From Campylobacterales bacterium (GTDB taxonomy: Bacteria; Campylobacterota; Campylobacteria; Campylobacterales; Nitratiruptoraceae): 6,871 nucleotides of DNA. The notes beneath the pieces are model-generated. The model searched no databases. It had not been told where the DNA came from and saw only the letters and a list, made by a program, of their open reading frames with translations. A program made the position numbers and the translations under genes. The stretch covers positions 1 to 6,871 of the forward strand of contig JAMOUF010000233.1 of assembly GCA_027068245.1 (NCBI GenBank), read 5' to 3'. Every line of letters begins with the position of its first letter. Position 1 is the stretch's first letter. Positions 1 to 5,561 of the stretch are shown here, piece after piece.

Positions 1-462
1 GGCCCAGGACTCCAGAACCTCTTTCGCAAATTTGTTGGTTTTGGCCTTTTCCACCACATCGTTGAACGCGTCATATACCAAAAGGGTCTTTTTAAGAGCG
101 TCCGCAGCCGCCTGGGCCACCTCCTCGTCCTCATGGTCCAAAGCCTCAACCAAAGGCCCCACGTTGTATCCGCCAAGCATGGTTCCAAGTATCTCCACGG
201 CGTGTTTGGGGCTGATAGCGGCGGTTTTTGCGTTACCCTGAACGATATCTCTCAAAAAGGCGGCTTTTACATAGGCCGCGTCATCTACGCCCGGTGGAAC
301 CCTGTTTAGAAGAAGGTCCATCAAAAACTCCTCTTCCACGATGGGAACCTGCTTAAGCAGTTTTATAACCTCGTTTACCTGCTCCGCCGTAAGGGGTTTT
401 GGAGGGATGCCAAGTTTGGCCCTCTCCTCGGCCATCTTTTTATACTCTTCAACAAATCCCAT
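1..462 (-). CDS. acnB: Aconitate hydratase B, N-terminal part (cut by window edge)
   Basis: AcnB interconverts citrate and isocitrate through cis-aconitate in the TCA cycle, using a 4Fe-4S cluster in the cytoplasm; in some bacteria the apo-form also binds mRNA. Only the first 154 codons are present, of roughly 850-870 usual for the family. They form the N-terminal HEAT-like helical domain specific to the B type. Diagnostic stretches are GIPPKPLT near residue 18, NRVPPGVDDAAYVKAAFL at 53-70 and LGTMLGGYN at 92-100, all very close to the E. coli AcnB N-terminus as I recall it. The iron-sulfur cysteines lie outside the window. The ATG at 462-460 is preceded by AAAGGAG at 474-468 with a 5-base spacer, and this site lies just after the stop codon of the upstream coiled-coil gene, 12 bases away. 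The two genes are therefore probably cotranscribed. The frame is intact to the edge. Confidence 0.95.
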   Translation of the reverse strand, partial: MGFVEEYKKMAEERAKLGIPPKPLTAEQVNEVIKLLKQVPIVEEEFLMDLLLNRVPPGVDDAAYVKAAFLRDIVQGNAKTAAISPKHAVEILGTMLGGYNVGPLVEALDHEDEEVAQAAADALKKTLLVYDAFNDVVEKAKTNKFAKEVLESWA

Positions 463-474
463 ATCAACTCCTTT

Positions 475-969
475 TTAGTTATGTCTGAATTGGTCGATTT
501 TCTTCTGCATATTTTCCAAAATATGCTGCAGTCTGTTTAGATATATCTCTTTTTTGTGTAAAAGCTTGGTCTTCTTCTCCTCAAGCTTCATCTCCTCGTC
601 CAAAAGCTTCATCTCTTTGTTTGTCAGCTCCTCATACTCCTCTTTGAGTTTCTCGAGCTCTTTTTCGTGGCGTCTTAGCTCCTCCACGAGCCTCGCTCTG
701 TCACGCTCGAGCATCTCTATCTCTCTTTGGGTCTGGGCCTTGAGAGTAGCCATCTGAACTCTTTTTAGTTTATTCAAAATATCATGAATTCTATGCTCGT
801 GCTCCTTTTTCTCCCTGGCGATGGCGATGATTTTCTCCTCTATCTTGCTTATCTCCTCTTTTAAAGCCCTAAGCTCGCTTTCTACCTTTTGTATCTCCTC
901 TTTCATCTTTTCAACCAGCTTGCTGAAGTGCTCCGCCTTCTCTTCCATCTTTTTAAGAAAATCTTCCAA
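475..969 (-). CDS. Uncharacterised coiled-coil protein, 164 aa, TTG start
   Basis: I do not recognise a family. The protein is almost wholly charged helix: Glu, Lys, Leu, Ile and Arg dominate, and there is no Pro, Gly, Cys or Trp in 164 residues. Hydrophobic residues follow a 3-4 heptad spacing from F15 through V19, M22, I26, V29, L33, L36, I40, I43, I47, I50 and on to about A78, with a polar core at K54/H57. A second regular register runs from I84 through L87, L94, L98, L105, L108, Y112, L115, L122, L129, L136, Y143, L147, I150, M154 to F161. The two registers are out of phase, so a break or hinge is likely near 79-83. There is no signal peptide or membrane segment, so it is probably cytoplasmic. 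It sits between ftsK and acnB, 12 bases before acnB. The TTG start at 969-967 is chosen because AGGAGG lies 5 bases upstream; the first in-frame ATG (948-946) is too far from it. A structural or scaffolding role is only inference. Confidence 0.85.
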   Translation of the reverse strand: MEDFLKKMEEKAEHFSKLVEKMKEEIQKVESELRALKEEISKIEEKIIAIAREKKEHEHRIHDILNKLKRVQMATLKAQTQREIEMLERDRARLVEELRRHEKELEKLKEEYEELTNKEMKLLDEEMKLEEKKTKLLHKKEIYLNRLQHILENMQKKIDQFRHN

Positions 970-974
970 TTCGT

Positions 975-980
975 CCTCCT
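975..980 (-). promoter_or_regulatory. Ribosome binding site fixing the TTG start of the coiled-coil gene
   Basis: AGGAGG on the minus strand lies 5 bases (ACGAA) before TTG at 969-967. The nearest in-frame ATG is 26 bases from this site, which is too far, so the TTG start is favoured. Confidence 0.75.
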
Positions 981-996
981 GTTTTTAGTTTAAACA

Positions 997-1023
997 ATTT
1001 TATCAAAGCTATCCATATCCCAA
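997..1023 (-). promoter_or_regulatory. Possible promoter for the coiled-coil gene and acnB
   Basis: On the minus strand TTGGGA (1023-1018) and TAAAAT (1002-997) are separated by 15 bases, which would start transcription about 20 bases before the TTG start codon. The -10 box is good but the -35 match is only 4 of 6 and the spacer is short. Campylobacterota promoters often lack a clear -35, so this is plausible but unproven. Confidence 0.35.
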
Positions 1024-1030
1024 TAGCAGG

Positions 1031-1078
1031 TGTTACTATTGTAAACACTCTATTTTGTCAGTGTGAAAAAAAGTAACA
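1031..1078. repeat. Nested inverted repeat directly after the ftsK stop codon
   Basis: TGTTACT at 1031-1037 is perfectly complementary to AGTAACA at 1072-1078. Nested inside, ACACT at 1045-1049 is complementary to AGTGT at 1060-1064 around a 10-base loop. The two stems are separated by 7-base arms on each side, so the whole element folds symmetrically. It begins at the base after the ftsK TGA. It lacks the GC-rich stem plus trailing U-run of an intrinsic terminator; the U-run seen in the minus-strand transcript is inside the 5' arm. It could be a transcript-end structure, a protein-binding site upstream of the next gene, or chance in AT-rich DNA. Confidence 0.45.
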
Positions 1079-3331
1079 TCAAACAAGTATCTCTCTGTTC
1101 CCTTTGGCGTTTGCGGGGGATAAAACGCCCATCTTCTCCAGCTGCTCCACAATCCTGGCCGCCCTGTTGTAACCTATTTGCAGCCTTCGTTGAAGATAGC
1201 TAATAGATGTCTTTCTCTCGCTGACAACGATATTTTTGGCCTCCTCGAAAAGCTCGTCCAAATCCTCGCCCAGGCTCTCCCCTCCATCTTCCGAGGCCGC
1301 CTCGATGCTCTCGGCCAGAAATTTGTTGTCATACTGGGGCTCCCTTTGGGATTTCAAAAACTCCACAATCTCCTCAATCTCCTGCTCGCTGACCCAGGGC
1401 GCGTGAAGCCTAATAAGGCCGTTGGCCCCTGGCGGCGTAAAGAGCATATCCCCCCTTCCAAGAAGGCTTTCGGCCCCGAAACTGTCCAAAATAACCTTGC
1501 TGTCGATTTTCTGCCCCACTCTAAAGCTTATCCTGGCTGGCAGGTTCGCCTTGATAAGGCCCGTCACCACATCCACGCTGGGTCTTTGGGTGGCGACTAT
1601 GAGGTGAATTCCTGCGGCCCTCGCCATCTGGGCAAGCCTTGCTATGGAGTACTCCACATCCTTGCCGCTTGTCATCATCAAATCAGCCAGCTCGTCGATG
1701 ATTACGATGATATATGGCAGCTCCTCAAGCCCCTCTTTTTTCGCTTTTTTATTGAAGCCTTCGATATTTTTCGTCTTGTAACGGCTCATAAGCTGATAAC
1801 GCCTCTCCATCTCGCTCACCATATTGCTTAGTGCCACCACCGCCTGTTTGGAGTTGGTGATAACGGGAGTTAGAAGGTGCGGGATATCGTTGTAGATGCT
1901 AAACTCCAGCATTTTTGGGTCTATCATCATAAGTTTCAGCCTATCCGGAGAGTTTCTGTAAAGAAGGCTTATTACCATGGCGTTTATACCCACGCTCTTA
2001 CCGCTTCCGGTGGTTCCTGCGATAAGCAGGTGAGGAAGTTTTTTCAAATCGGTTATGAAAGGTTTACCCACTATATCCTTGCCAAGAGCCAGGGTCAGGG
2101 GGGACGCCGATTTTTTGAATATATCGCTTTGTATAACCTCTTTTAGATATATCGTCTCGAACTCACTGTTTGGTATCTCTATGCCTACAACATCTTTTCC
2201 CGGAATTGGCGCCTGTATCCGGATGGTCTGGGCTTTTAGCGCCATCGCCAAATCATCCTGCAGGTTCAAAATTTTCGACACCTTTATGTGAGGGGCCGGT
2301 TTAAACTCGAATGTGGTAACCAAAGGCCCGGTATAGGTTCTTACCACATCACCCTCTATCTTGAACTGTTTTAGTTTGCTTAGAAGCTCCCTGACCTTCT
2401 TGTCTATCTCCGCCTCGTTTATCTCCGTCCTCTTTTTTGGAGCATCCTGTAAAAACTTCAACGGGGGCAGCTTGAAATCATCCGGTTTTTCTATATTACC
2501 TTTTTCTATGGACTCAAGCAGCTTTTTGTTCTCCTCCAGCTCCTTTACAATTTTTACGTCGCTTTGAGGCAAAGGAGCGGCCGCCACCTTTTTCTCTTCA
2601 GCCTCGCTACTTTTTTTCTCACTCCTATTTACGGCCACGCTCTTTGGCTCCTCTGCCTTTTTCACTTTTTTTACGGTAACGGAGGCCGAACTTTTGTCAC
2701 CTTCGCCACTCTTTTCACTCTTTGGTCCCTCTTTGGCCTGGACGACCTTTACGCTTCTTCTTTTTGGCAGCAGCTCCTCGTTTTTATCCTTTTCATCCTC
2801 TATGGTTATAACCTCTTTTCTTATCTGCAAATCCTTGATGTTATCCATACCCCTCTTTGCCACCTTGTCAATTTTGAACATATAAAAAAGCAGGGAAAAA
2901 AGAAGGGCGACTATCATCCATAGACCAGCAAGACCGATATAGGGCTTGAGCGCATTTACGAACAGAAGCCCTATTTTGCCGGCATATTGCGGAGGCAAAA
3001 TCAGTGCTTGAAGTATCAAAAGGGAGAAAAAGAGCAGCAGCACGCCGAAAAAAAGAGTCCAAAAATCCCTGATTTTATCTCGGTTTTTGTAGACCCAGTA
3101 GGCACCAACTATCATCAAAAAGGGATAGATATAGGCCAAAGCTCCGAAAAACTCCCGGTTTTTCGTCCCTATCGCCTCGCCTATCTTTCCTACGAACTTG
3201 AAATCGACGAAAATCGTGGAAATCCCCAGATAAAGAAACAGAAATACATATAACAATACGGCCACCGTTTTCAAAAAAGCTCCTGTTAAATTTTTAAAAT
3301 TATACAAAAATGTATTTAAAAAGCGGGTCAT
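1079..3331 (-). CDS. ftsK: DNA translocase FtsK
   Basis: FtsK is the septum-anchored hexameric ATPase that pumps chromosome termini across the closing septum and activates Xer recombination at dif. The 750-residue protein has four predicted membrane helices (about 19-42, 62-81, 90-112 and 128-151). A Lys/Glu/Ser-rich linker follows from about 155 to 290, short compared with the linker of E. coli FtsK. The motor domain contains Walker A GTTGSGKS at 439-446, Walker B IIVIIDE at 541-547 and the ARAAGIHLIVATQRPSVDVV stretch at 569-588. The C-terminal winged-helix gamma domain (about 688-750) contains LQIGYNRAARIVEQLE, nearly the same as the DNA-reading helix of E. coli FtsK, so it should recognise KOPS-like polarity sites. 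The ATG at 3331-3329 has an in-frame stop 6 bases upstream and only a weak Shine-Dalgarno sequence. The gene is divergent from hup. No convincing promoter of its own was found in the 140-base gap. In Campylobacterota FtsK usually works with the single recombinase XerH, which is not in this window. Confidence 0.97.
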   Translation of the reverse strand: MTRFLNTFLYNFKNLTGAFLKTVAVLLYVFLFLYLGISTIFVDFKFVGKIGEAIGTKNREFFGALAYIYPFLMIVGAYWVYKNRDKIRDFWTLFFGVLLLFFSLLILQALILPPQYAGKIGLLFVNALKPYIGLAGLWMIVALLFSLLFYMFKIDKVAKRGMDNIKDLQIRKEVITIEDEKDKNEELLPKRRSVKVVQAKEGPKSEKSGEGDKSSASVTVKKVKKAEEPKSVAVNRSEKKSSEAEEKKVAAAPLPQSDVKIVKELEENKKLLESIEKGNIEKPDDFKLPPLKFLQDAPKKRTEINEAEIDKKVRELLSKLKQFKIEGDVVRTYTGPLVTTFEFKPAPHIKVSKILNLQDDLAMALKAQTIRIQAPIPGKDVVGIEIPNSEFETIYLKEVIQSDIFKKSASPLTLALGKDIVGKPFITDLKKLPHLLIAGTTGSGKSVGINAMVISLLYRNSPDRLKLMMIDPKMLEFSIYNDIPHLLTPVITNSKQAVVALSNMVSEMERRYQLMSRYKTKNIEGFNKKAKKEGLEELPYIIVIIDELADLMMTSGKDVEYSIARLAQMARAAGIHLIVATQRPSVDVVTGLIKANLPARISFRVGQKIDSKVILDSFGAESLLGRGDMLFTPPGANGLIRLHAPWVSEQEIEEIVEFLKSQREPQYDNKFLAESIEAASEDGGESLGEDLDELFEEAKNIVVSERKTSISYLQRRLQIGYNRAARIVEQLEKMGVLSPANAKGNREILV

Positions 3332-3369
3332 TTTTTACTTAAATGGAGAAATTAGGTCGAAACAGCCGA

Positions 3370-3394
3370 AAATTTGCCTCTTTTTTGCAAATTT
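3370..3394. repeat. Perfect inverted repeat in the ftsK/hup divergent region
   Basis: AAATTTGC at 3370-3377 and GCAAATTT at 3387-3394 are perfect reverse complements around a 9-base spacer. The repeat ends 14 bases before the -35 box of the hup promoter and lies 39 bases upstream of the ftsK start codon. The position and symmetry suit an operator for a dimeric regulator, or a hairpin in the ftsK leader RNA. No regulator can be named from the sequence. Confidence 0.5.
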
Positions 3395-3407
3395 ACCCCC
3401 GATTTTA

Positions 3408-3436
3408 TTGATATTTTTAAAAAAAATTTGTAAAAT
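3408..3436 (+). promoter_or_regulatory. Sigma70-type promoter of hup
   Basis: TTGATA (3408-3413) and TAAAAT (3431-3436) are separated by exactly 17 bases of very A/T-rich spacer. Transcription would start near 3443, leaving a leader of about 30 bases before the hup ATG. The repeat TGTAAA occurs at 3429-3434 (overlapping the -10) and again at 3442-3447. Confidence 0.7.
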
Positions 3437-3471
3437 CAAAGTGTAAACAATTTTTATAAAAAGGATGAGCT

Positions 3472-3750
3472 ATGAAAAAAGCCGAATTTATCCAAGAAGT
3501 TGCCCAAAGAGCGGGCCTTTCCAAAAAAGATACCCAAAAGTGTATCGACGCTGCGCTTGAGGTTATAACCGAGGCTTTGAAAAAGGGTGAGGACGTGGCC
3601 TTTATAGGTTTTGGAACGTTCACCACAACCATGAGAGCCGCGAGAGAGGCGAAAGTGCCGGGAACCAACAAAGTCGTCAAAGTGCCTGCCACAAGAGTGG
3701 TCAAGTTCAAAGTTGGTAAAAAACTTAAAGAAGCGGTGGCCGGTAAGTAG
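3472..3750 (+). CDS. hup: HU-family histone-like DNA-binding protein
   Basis: HU binds and bends double-stranded DNA without strong sequence preference, compacting the nucleoid and assisting replication, repair and recombination. The 92 residues match the usual length of about 90. Residues 1-45 form the helical dimerisation part (KKAEFIQEVAQRAGLSKKD at 2-20). The family signature region begins with GFGTF at 46-50 and continues through RAAREAKVPGTNKVVKVPAT at 55-74, the beta-arm that carries the intercalating Pro (P63). The Lys-rich C-terminus ends KVGKKLKEAVAGK. The ATG is preceded by AAGGA at 3461-3465 with a 6-base spacer, and a promoter with a 17-base spacer lies upstream. IHF subunits have the same fold, but the sequence and the lone gene fit HU better. 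There is no terminator between its TAG and the tRNA promoter 6 bases later, so some read-through into the tRNAs is possible. Confidence 0.95.
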   Translation: MKKAEFIQEVAQRAGLSKKDTQKCIDAALEVITEALKKGEDVAFIGFGTFTTTMRAAREAKVPGTNKVVKVPATRVVKFKVGKKLKEAVAGK

Positions 3751-3755
3751 TCATA

Positions 3756-3784
3756 TTTACATTTAAGTTTTTAGTCGCTATAAT
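3756..3784 (+). promoter_or_regulatory. Near-consensus promoter for the tRNA-Leu/tRNA-Gly unit
   Basis: TTTACA (3756-3761) and a perfect TATAAT (3779-3784) have an ideal 17-base spacer. Transcription would begin near 3790-3792, only about 5-7 bases before the mature 5' end of tRNA-Leu at 3797. The -35 box lies 6 bases after the hup stop codon. This is the strongest promoter in the window, and probably also drives the downstream ubiX-to-speA genes. Confidence 0.85.
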
Positions 3785-3796
3785 TTTACTCCCGTA

Positions 3797-3883
3797 GCCG
3801 GGGTGGTGAAACTGGTAGACACGCGAGACTCAAAATCTCGTGGGCATTTGCCCGTGCGGGTTCGAGTCCCGCCCCCGGTACCA
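3797..3883 (+). tRNA. tRNA-Leu (anticodon CAA)
   Basis: This 87-base class II tRNA reads the Leu codon UUG. The acceptor stem pairs GCCGGGG (3797-3803) with CCCCGGT, with a G-U pair at 1-72, followed by discriminator A and an encoded CCA (3881-3883). The anticodon stem CGAGA/TCTCG encloses loop CTCAAAA, with anticodon CAA at 3831-3833. The long variable arm GGGC-ATTT-GCCC is typical of Leu tRNAs. The T arm is GCGGG-TTCGAGT-CCCGC. A UAA anticodon is excluded because position 34 is C. Confidence 0.97.
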
Positions 3884-3886
3884 TCT

Positions 3887-3962
<76 letters not shown>

Positions 3963-3971
3963 TTAAAAACT

Positions 3972-3975
3972 AAGG
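3972..3975 (+). promoter_or_regulatory. Ribosome binding site fixing the TTG start of ubiX
   Basis: AAGG lies 6 bases before TTG at 3982. An in-frame TAA at 3964-3966 rules out a start further upstream, and no in-frame ATG occurs until well inside the conserved protein. The site lies within the 19 bases that follow tRNA-Gly. Confidence 0.65.
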
Positions 3976-3981
3976 TCTGAT

Positions 3982-4512
3982 TTGAAAAAAGTTGTAGTCG
4001 CTCTATCAGGTGCCAGCGGAGCTCACTTAGGTCTTAAAACTTTCAAACTAATCCCAGAAACTTACGAAAAATACCTCATAATCAGCCAAAACGCAAAAAA
4101 AGTACTTGAAAAAGAGAACTTTGAAAAGAGTGATATAATTTTTGAAAACGAAAAGATATGGGCCCCGCCCGCAAGCGGAAGTTTTGGCGTAGACGCCATG
4201 ATAGTGGCGCCCTGCTCCACAAATACGCTTGCAAAGATTGCGGTGGGTATAGCGGACAATCTGATAACAAGAGCCGCTTCCGTGGTTATAAAGGAGCGAA
4301 AAAAGCTGCTTTTGGCGCCAAGGGAGCTGCCCTTTAGCCCGATTGCGTTGGAAAATATGCATAAACTCTCTCTCTTAAATGTTATAATTGCACCGCCTGT
4401 TATGGCCTATTACAGCCAGCAAAAGAGCCTTGAGGATATGGAGAATTTCATCATCGGAAAGTGGTTCGATCTGCTTGGAATAGAACACAGTCTATATAAG
4501 AGATGGGAATGA
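3982..4512 (+). CDS. ubiX: Flavin prenyltransferase UbiX
   Basis: UbiX joins a dimethylallyl unit to FMN to make prenyl-FMN, the cofactor of UbiD-type decarboxylases used in quinone synthesis. The 176-residue flavoprotein fold shows GASGA at 10-14 near the flavin phosphate, SGSFGVDAMIVAPCSTNTLA at 65-84, the ADNLITRAASVVIKER stretch at 91-106, APRELPFS at 112-119 (R114 and E115 match the catalytic Arg-Glu pair) and APPVMAYY at 137-144. The Arg near the C-terminus that helps hold the substrate phosphate in Pseudomonas UbiX appears to be Lys (K160, in GKWFD); I recall the same GKWFD in Helicobacter, so this is probably a lineage trait. Related Pad1/BsdB proteins do the same chemistry. It starts with TTG 19 bases after tRNA-Gly. 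The coaD start overlaps its stop codon. Campylobacterota typically make menaquinone through futalosine, so prenyl-FMN may serve a UbiD-like enzyme of that route. Confidence 0.93.
   Translation: MKKVVVALSGASGAHLGLKTFKLIPETYEKYLIISQNAKKVLEKENFEKSDIIFENEKIWAPPASGSFGVDAMIVAPCSTNTLAKIAVGIADNLITRAASVVIKERKKLLLAPRELPFSPIALENMHKLSLLNVIIAPPVMAYYSQQKSLEDMENFIIGKWFDLLGIEHSLYKRWE
4498..4502 (+). promoter_or_regulatory. Ribosome binding site deciding the coaD start
   Basis: AAGAG abuts a first ATG at 4503 but stands 6 bases before a second in-frame ATG at 4509. The second start also gives the ATGA overlap with the ubiX stop, so it is preferred. Confidence 0.5.
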
Positions 4513-4979
4513 GAAAAGTTATCTATCCGGGAACATTCGACCCGATTACAAATGGCCATATGGATATCATAAAACGGGCTTCCTCCATTTTCGACCAGGT
4601 GGTGGTAGCCGTAGCCAAAAGCGAAGAGAAAAAGCCCATGTTCGATATCGCCACGCGGGTGAAGATGGCAAAGAGGGCCACTAAGGATTTGGATAACGTG
4701 GTCGTGAAGAGCTTCGACACTCTGCTGGTGAATTTTTGCCAAAAAGAGGGTTCCAAAATCATCATCAGAGGGCTCAGGGCCGTAAGCGATTTTGAATATG
4801 AGCTGCAAATAGGCTATGCGAACCAGTCACTGGACAAGGATATAGAGACGCTCTATCTTATGCCAAGTCTTGAAAACGCCTTTATAAGCTCCTCAGTCGT
4901 CAGGGCCATTTTGAAATTCAAAGGTGACGTTTCACACCTGGTTCCAAAAGATATTATCCCTATGCTGGAGAGCATATAG
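4509..4979 (+). CDS. coaD: Phosphopantetheine adenylyltransferase
   Basis: CoaD transfers AMP from ATP to 4'-phosphopantetheine, giving dephospho-CoA, the next-to-last step of coenzyme A synthesis in the cytoplasm. The 156-residue protein has the normal bacterial length. It carries YPGTFDPITNGH at 6-17 with the nucleotidyltransferase TxGH motif (14-17), IIRGLRAVSDFEYELQ at 85-100 and ISSSVVR at 126-132, the second nucleotide-binding motif. The start at 4509 is preferred over the in-frame ATG at 4503. It gives a 4-base ATGA overlap with ubiX, better Shine-Dalgarno spacing and an N-terminus (MRKVIYPG) like that of other CoaD proteins; the alternative only adds Met-Gly. Its TAG stop directly abuts the tmk ATG, so translation is probably coupled through the operon. 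Confidence 0.96.
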   Translation: MRKVIYPGTFDPITNGHMDIIKRASSIFDQVVVAVAKSEEKKPMFDIATRVKMAKRATKDLDNVVVKSFDTLLVNFCQKEGSKIIIRGLRAVSDFEYELQIGYANQSLDKDIETLYLMPSLENAFISSSVVRAILKFKGDVSHLVPKDIIPMLESI

Positions 4980-5561
4980 ATGTATATAGCGATAGAAGGT
5001 ATCGACAGGGCCGGCAAATCCACACAGATAAATATGCTAAAAAAGAGGTTTAAAGAGTGGATTTACACCAAAGAGCCAGGCGGAACCAGGCTTGGTAAAA
5101 AAATCCGAGATATTTTGCTCCACTCCGGGACCGTCCACCCGGTGGCTGAATATTTTCTCTTTTTAGCGGACAGAAACGAGCATATAAACAGCGTCGTAAA
5201 ACCCAATCTCGACAAAACGATAGTAAGTGACAGAAGCTACATATCCGGAATCGCTTACGCCCACGCAAACCATATACTGCCGCTAAAGGAGCTTATAGAG
5301 CTGAATGAGACGGCAACGCAGGGCATCTATCCGGATAAGGTGGTTTTACTAAAACTTAGCCAAAGGGAGCTTGAAAAGAGGTTTCACTCCCAAAGCCTCG
5401 ACTCCATAGAAAAAAGGGGGCCGCACTATCTGATGCGGGTTCAAAACATAATGCAAGAGCTCATTGAAAAAAGAGCGAAAGATTATCTAATCCTCGACGC
5501 CTCGGAGCCGGCGGAGGATATTTTTGAAAAAATAACAAATTTTATAAAGGGTGAGCGATGA
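4980..5561 (+). CDS. tmk: Thymidylate kinase
   Basis: Tmk phosphorylates dTMP to dTDP with ATP, an essential step to dTTP for DNA synthesis. The 193 residues contain the P-loop GIDRAGKST at 7-15, EPGGT at 32-36, the nucleotide-binding FLADRNEH at 61-68 and the DRS motif in VSDRSYISG at 82-90. The LID region is FHSQSLDSIEKRG at 135-147. The P-loop Arg (R10) and the lack of Arg at the usual start of the LID resemble the type I arrangement of human and yeast enzymes; E. coli type II enzymes have Gly in the P-loop and Arg in the LID. The ATG follows the coaD stop without a gap and has GGAGAG at 4967-4972 inside coaD, 7 bases upstream. The stop overlaps the hisS ATG by ATGA. Confidence 0.95.
   Translation: MYIAIEGIDRAGKSTQINMLKKRFKEWIYTKEPGGTRLGKKIRDILLHSGTVHPVAEYFLFLADRNEHINSVVKPNLDKTIVSDRSYISGIAYAHANHILPLKELIELNETATQGIYPDKVVLLKLSQRELEKRFHSQSLDSIEKRGPHYLMRVQNIMQELIEKRAKDYLILDASEPAEDIFEKITNFIKGER

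Noticed and set aside
554..757. A Ser/Phe-rich open frame on the plus strand over the coiled-coil gene
   Set aside because: Its Ser-rich composition is the complement of Glu/Lys/Leu codons in the coiled-coil gene, and it has no ribosome binding site of note.
991..1003. TAAACAATTTTAT near the coiled-coil gene resembling TAAACAATTTTTAT at 3444-3457 before hup
   Set aside because: The two copies have opposite orientation relative to their genes and are low-complexity AT sequence, so a shared regulatory motif is not supported.
1045..1078. Intrinsic terminator for ftsK
   Set aside because: The stems are short and AT-rich, and the T-run of the minus-strand transcript precedes the inner stem instead of following it, so it is not a canonical terminator.
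1178..1831. A 217-codon open frame on the plus strand inside ftsK
   Set aside because: It runs antisense to the conserved FtsK motor domain, has no recognisable motif, and is explained by the codon bias of ftsK.
3332..3471. Replication origin or dif site in the divergent AT-rich gap
   Set aside because: No DnaA-box cluster and no dif-like recombination site is visible. A divergent promoter region explains the AT-richness.
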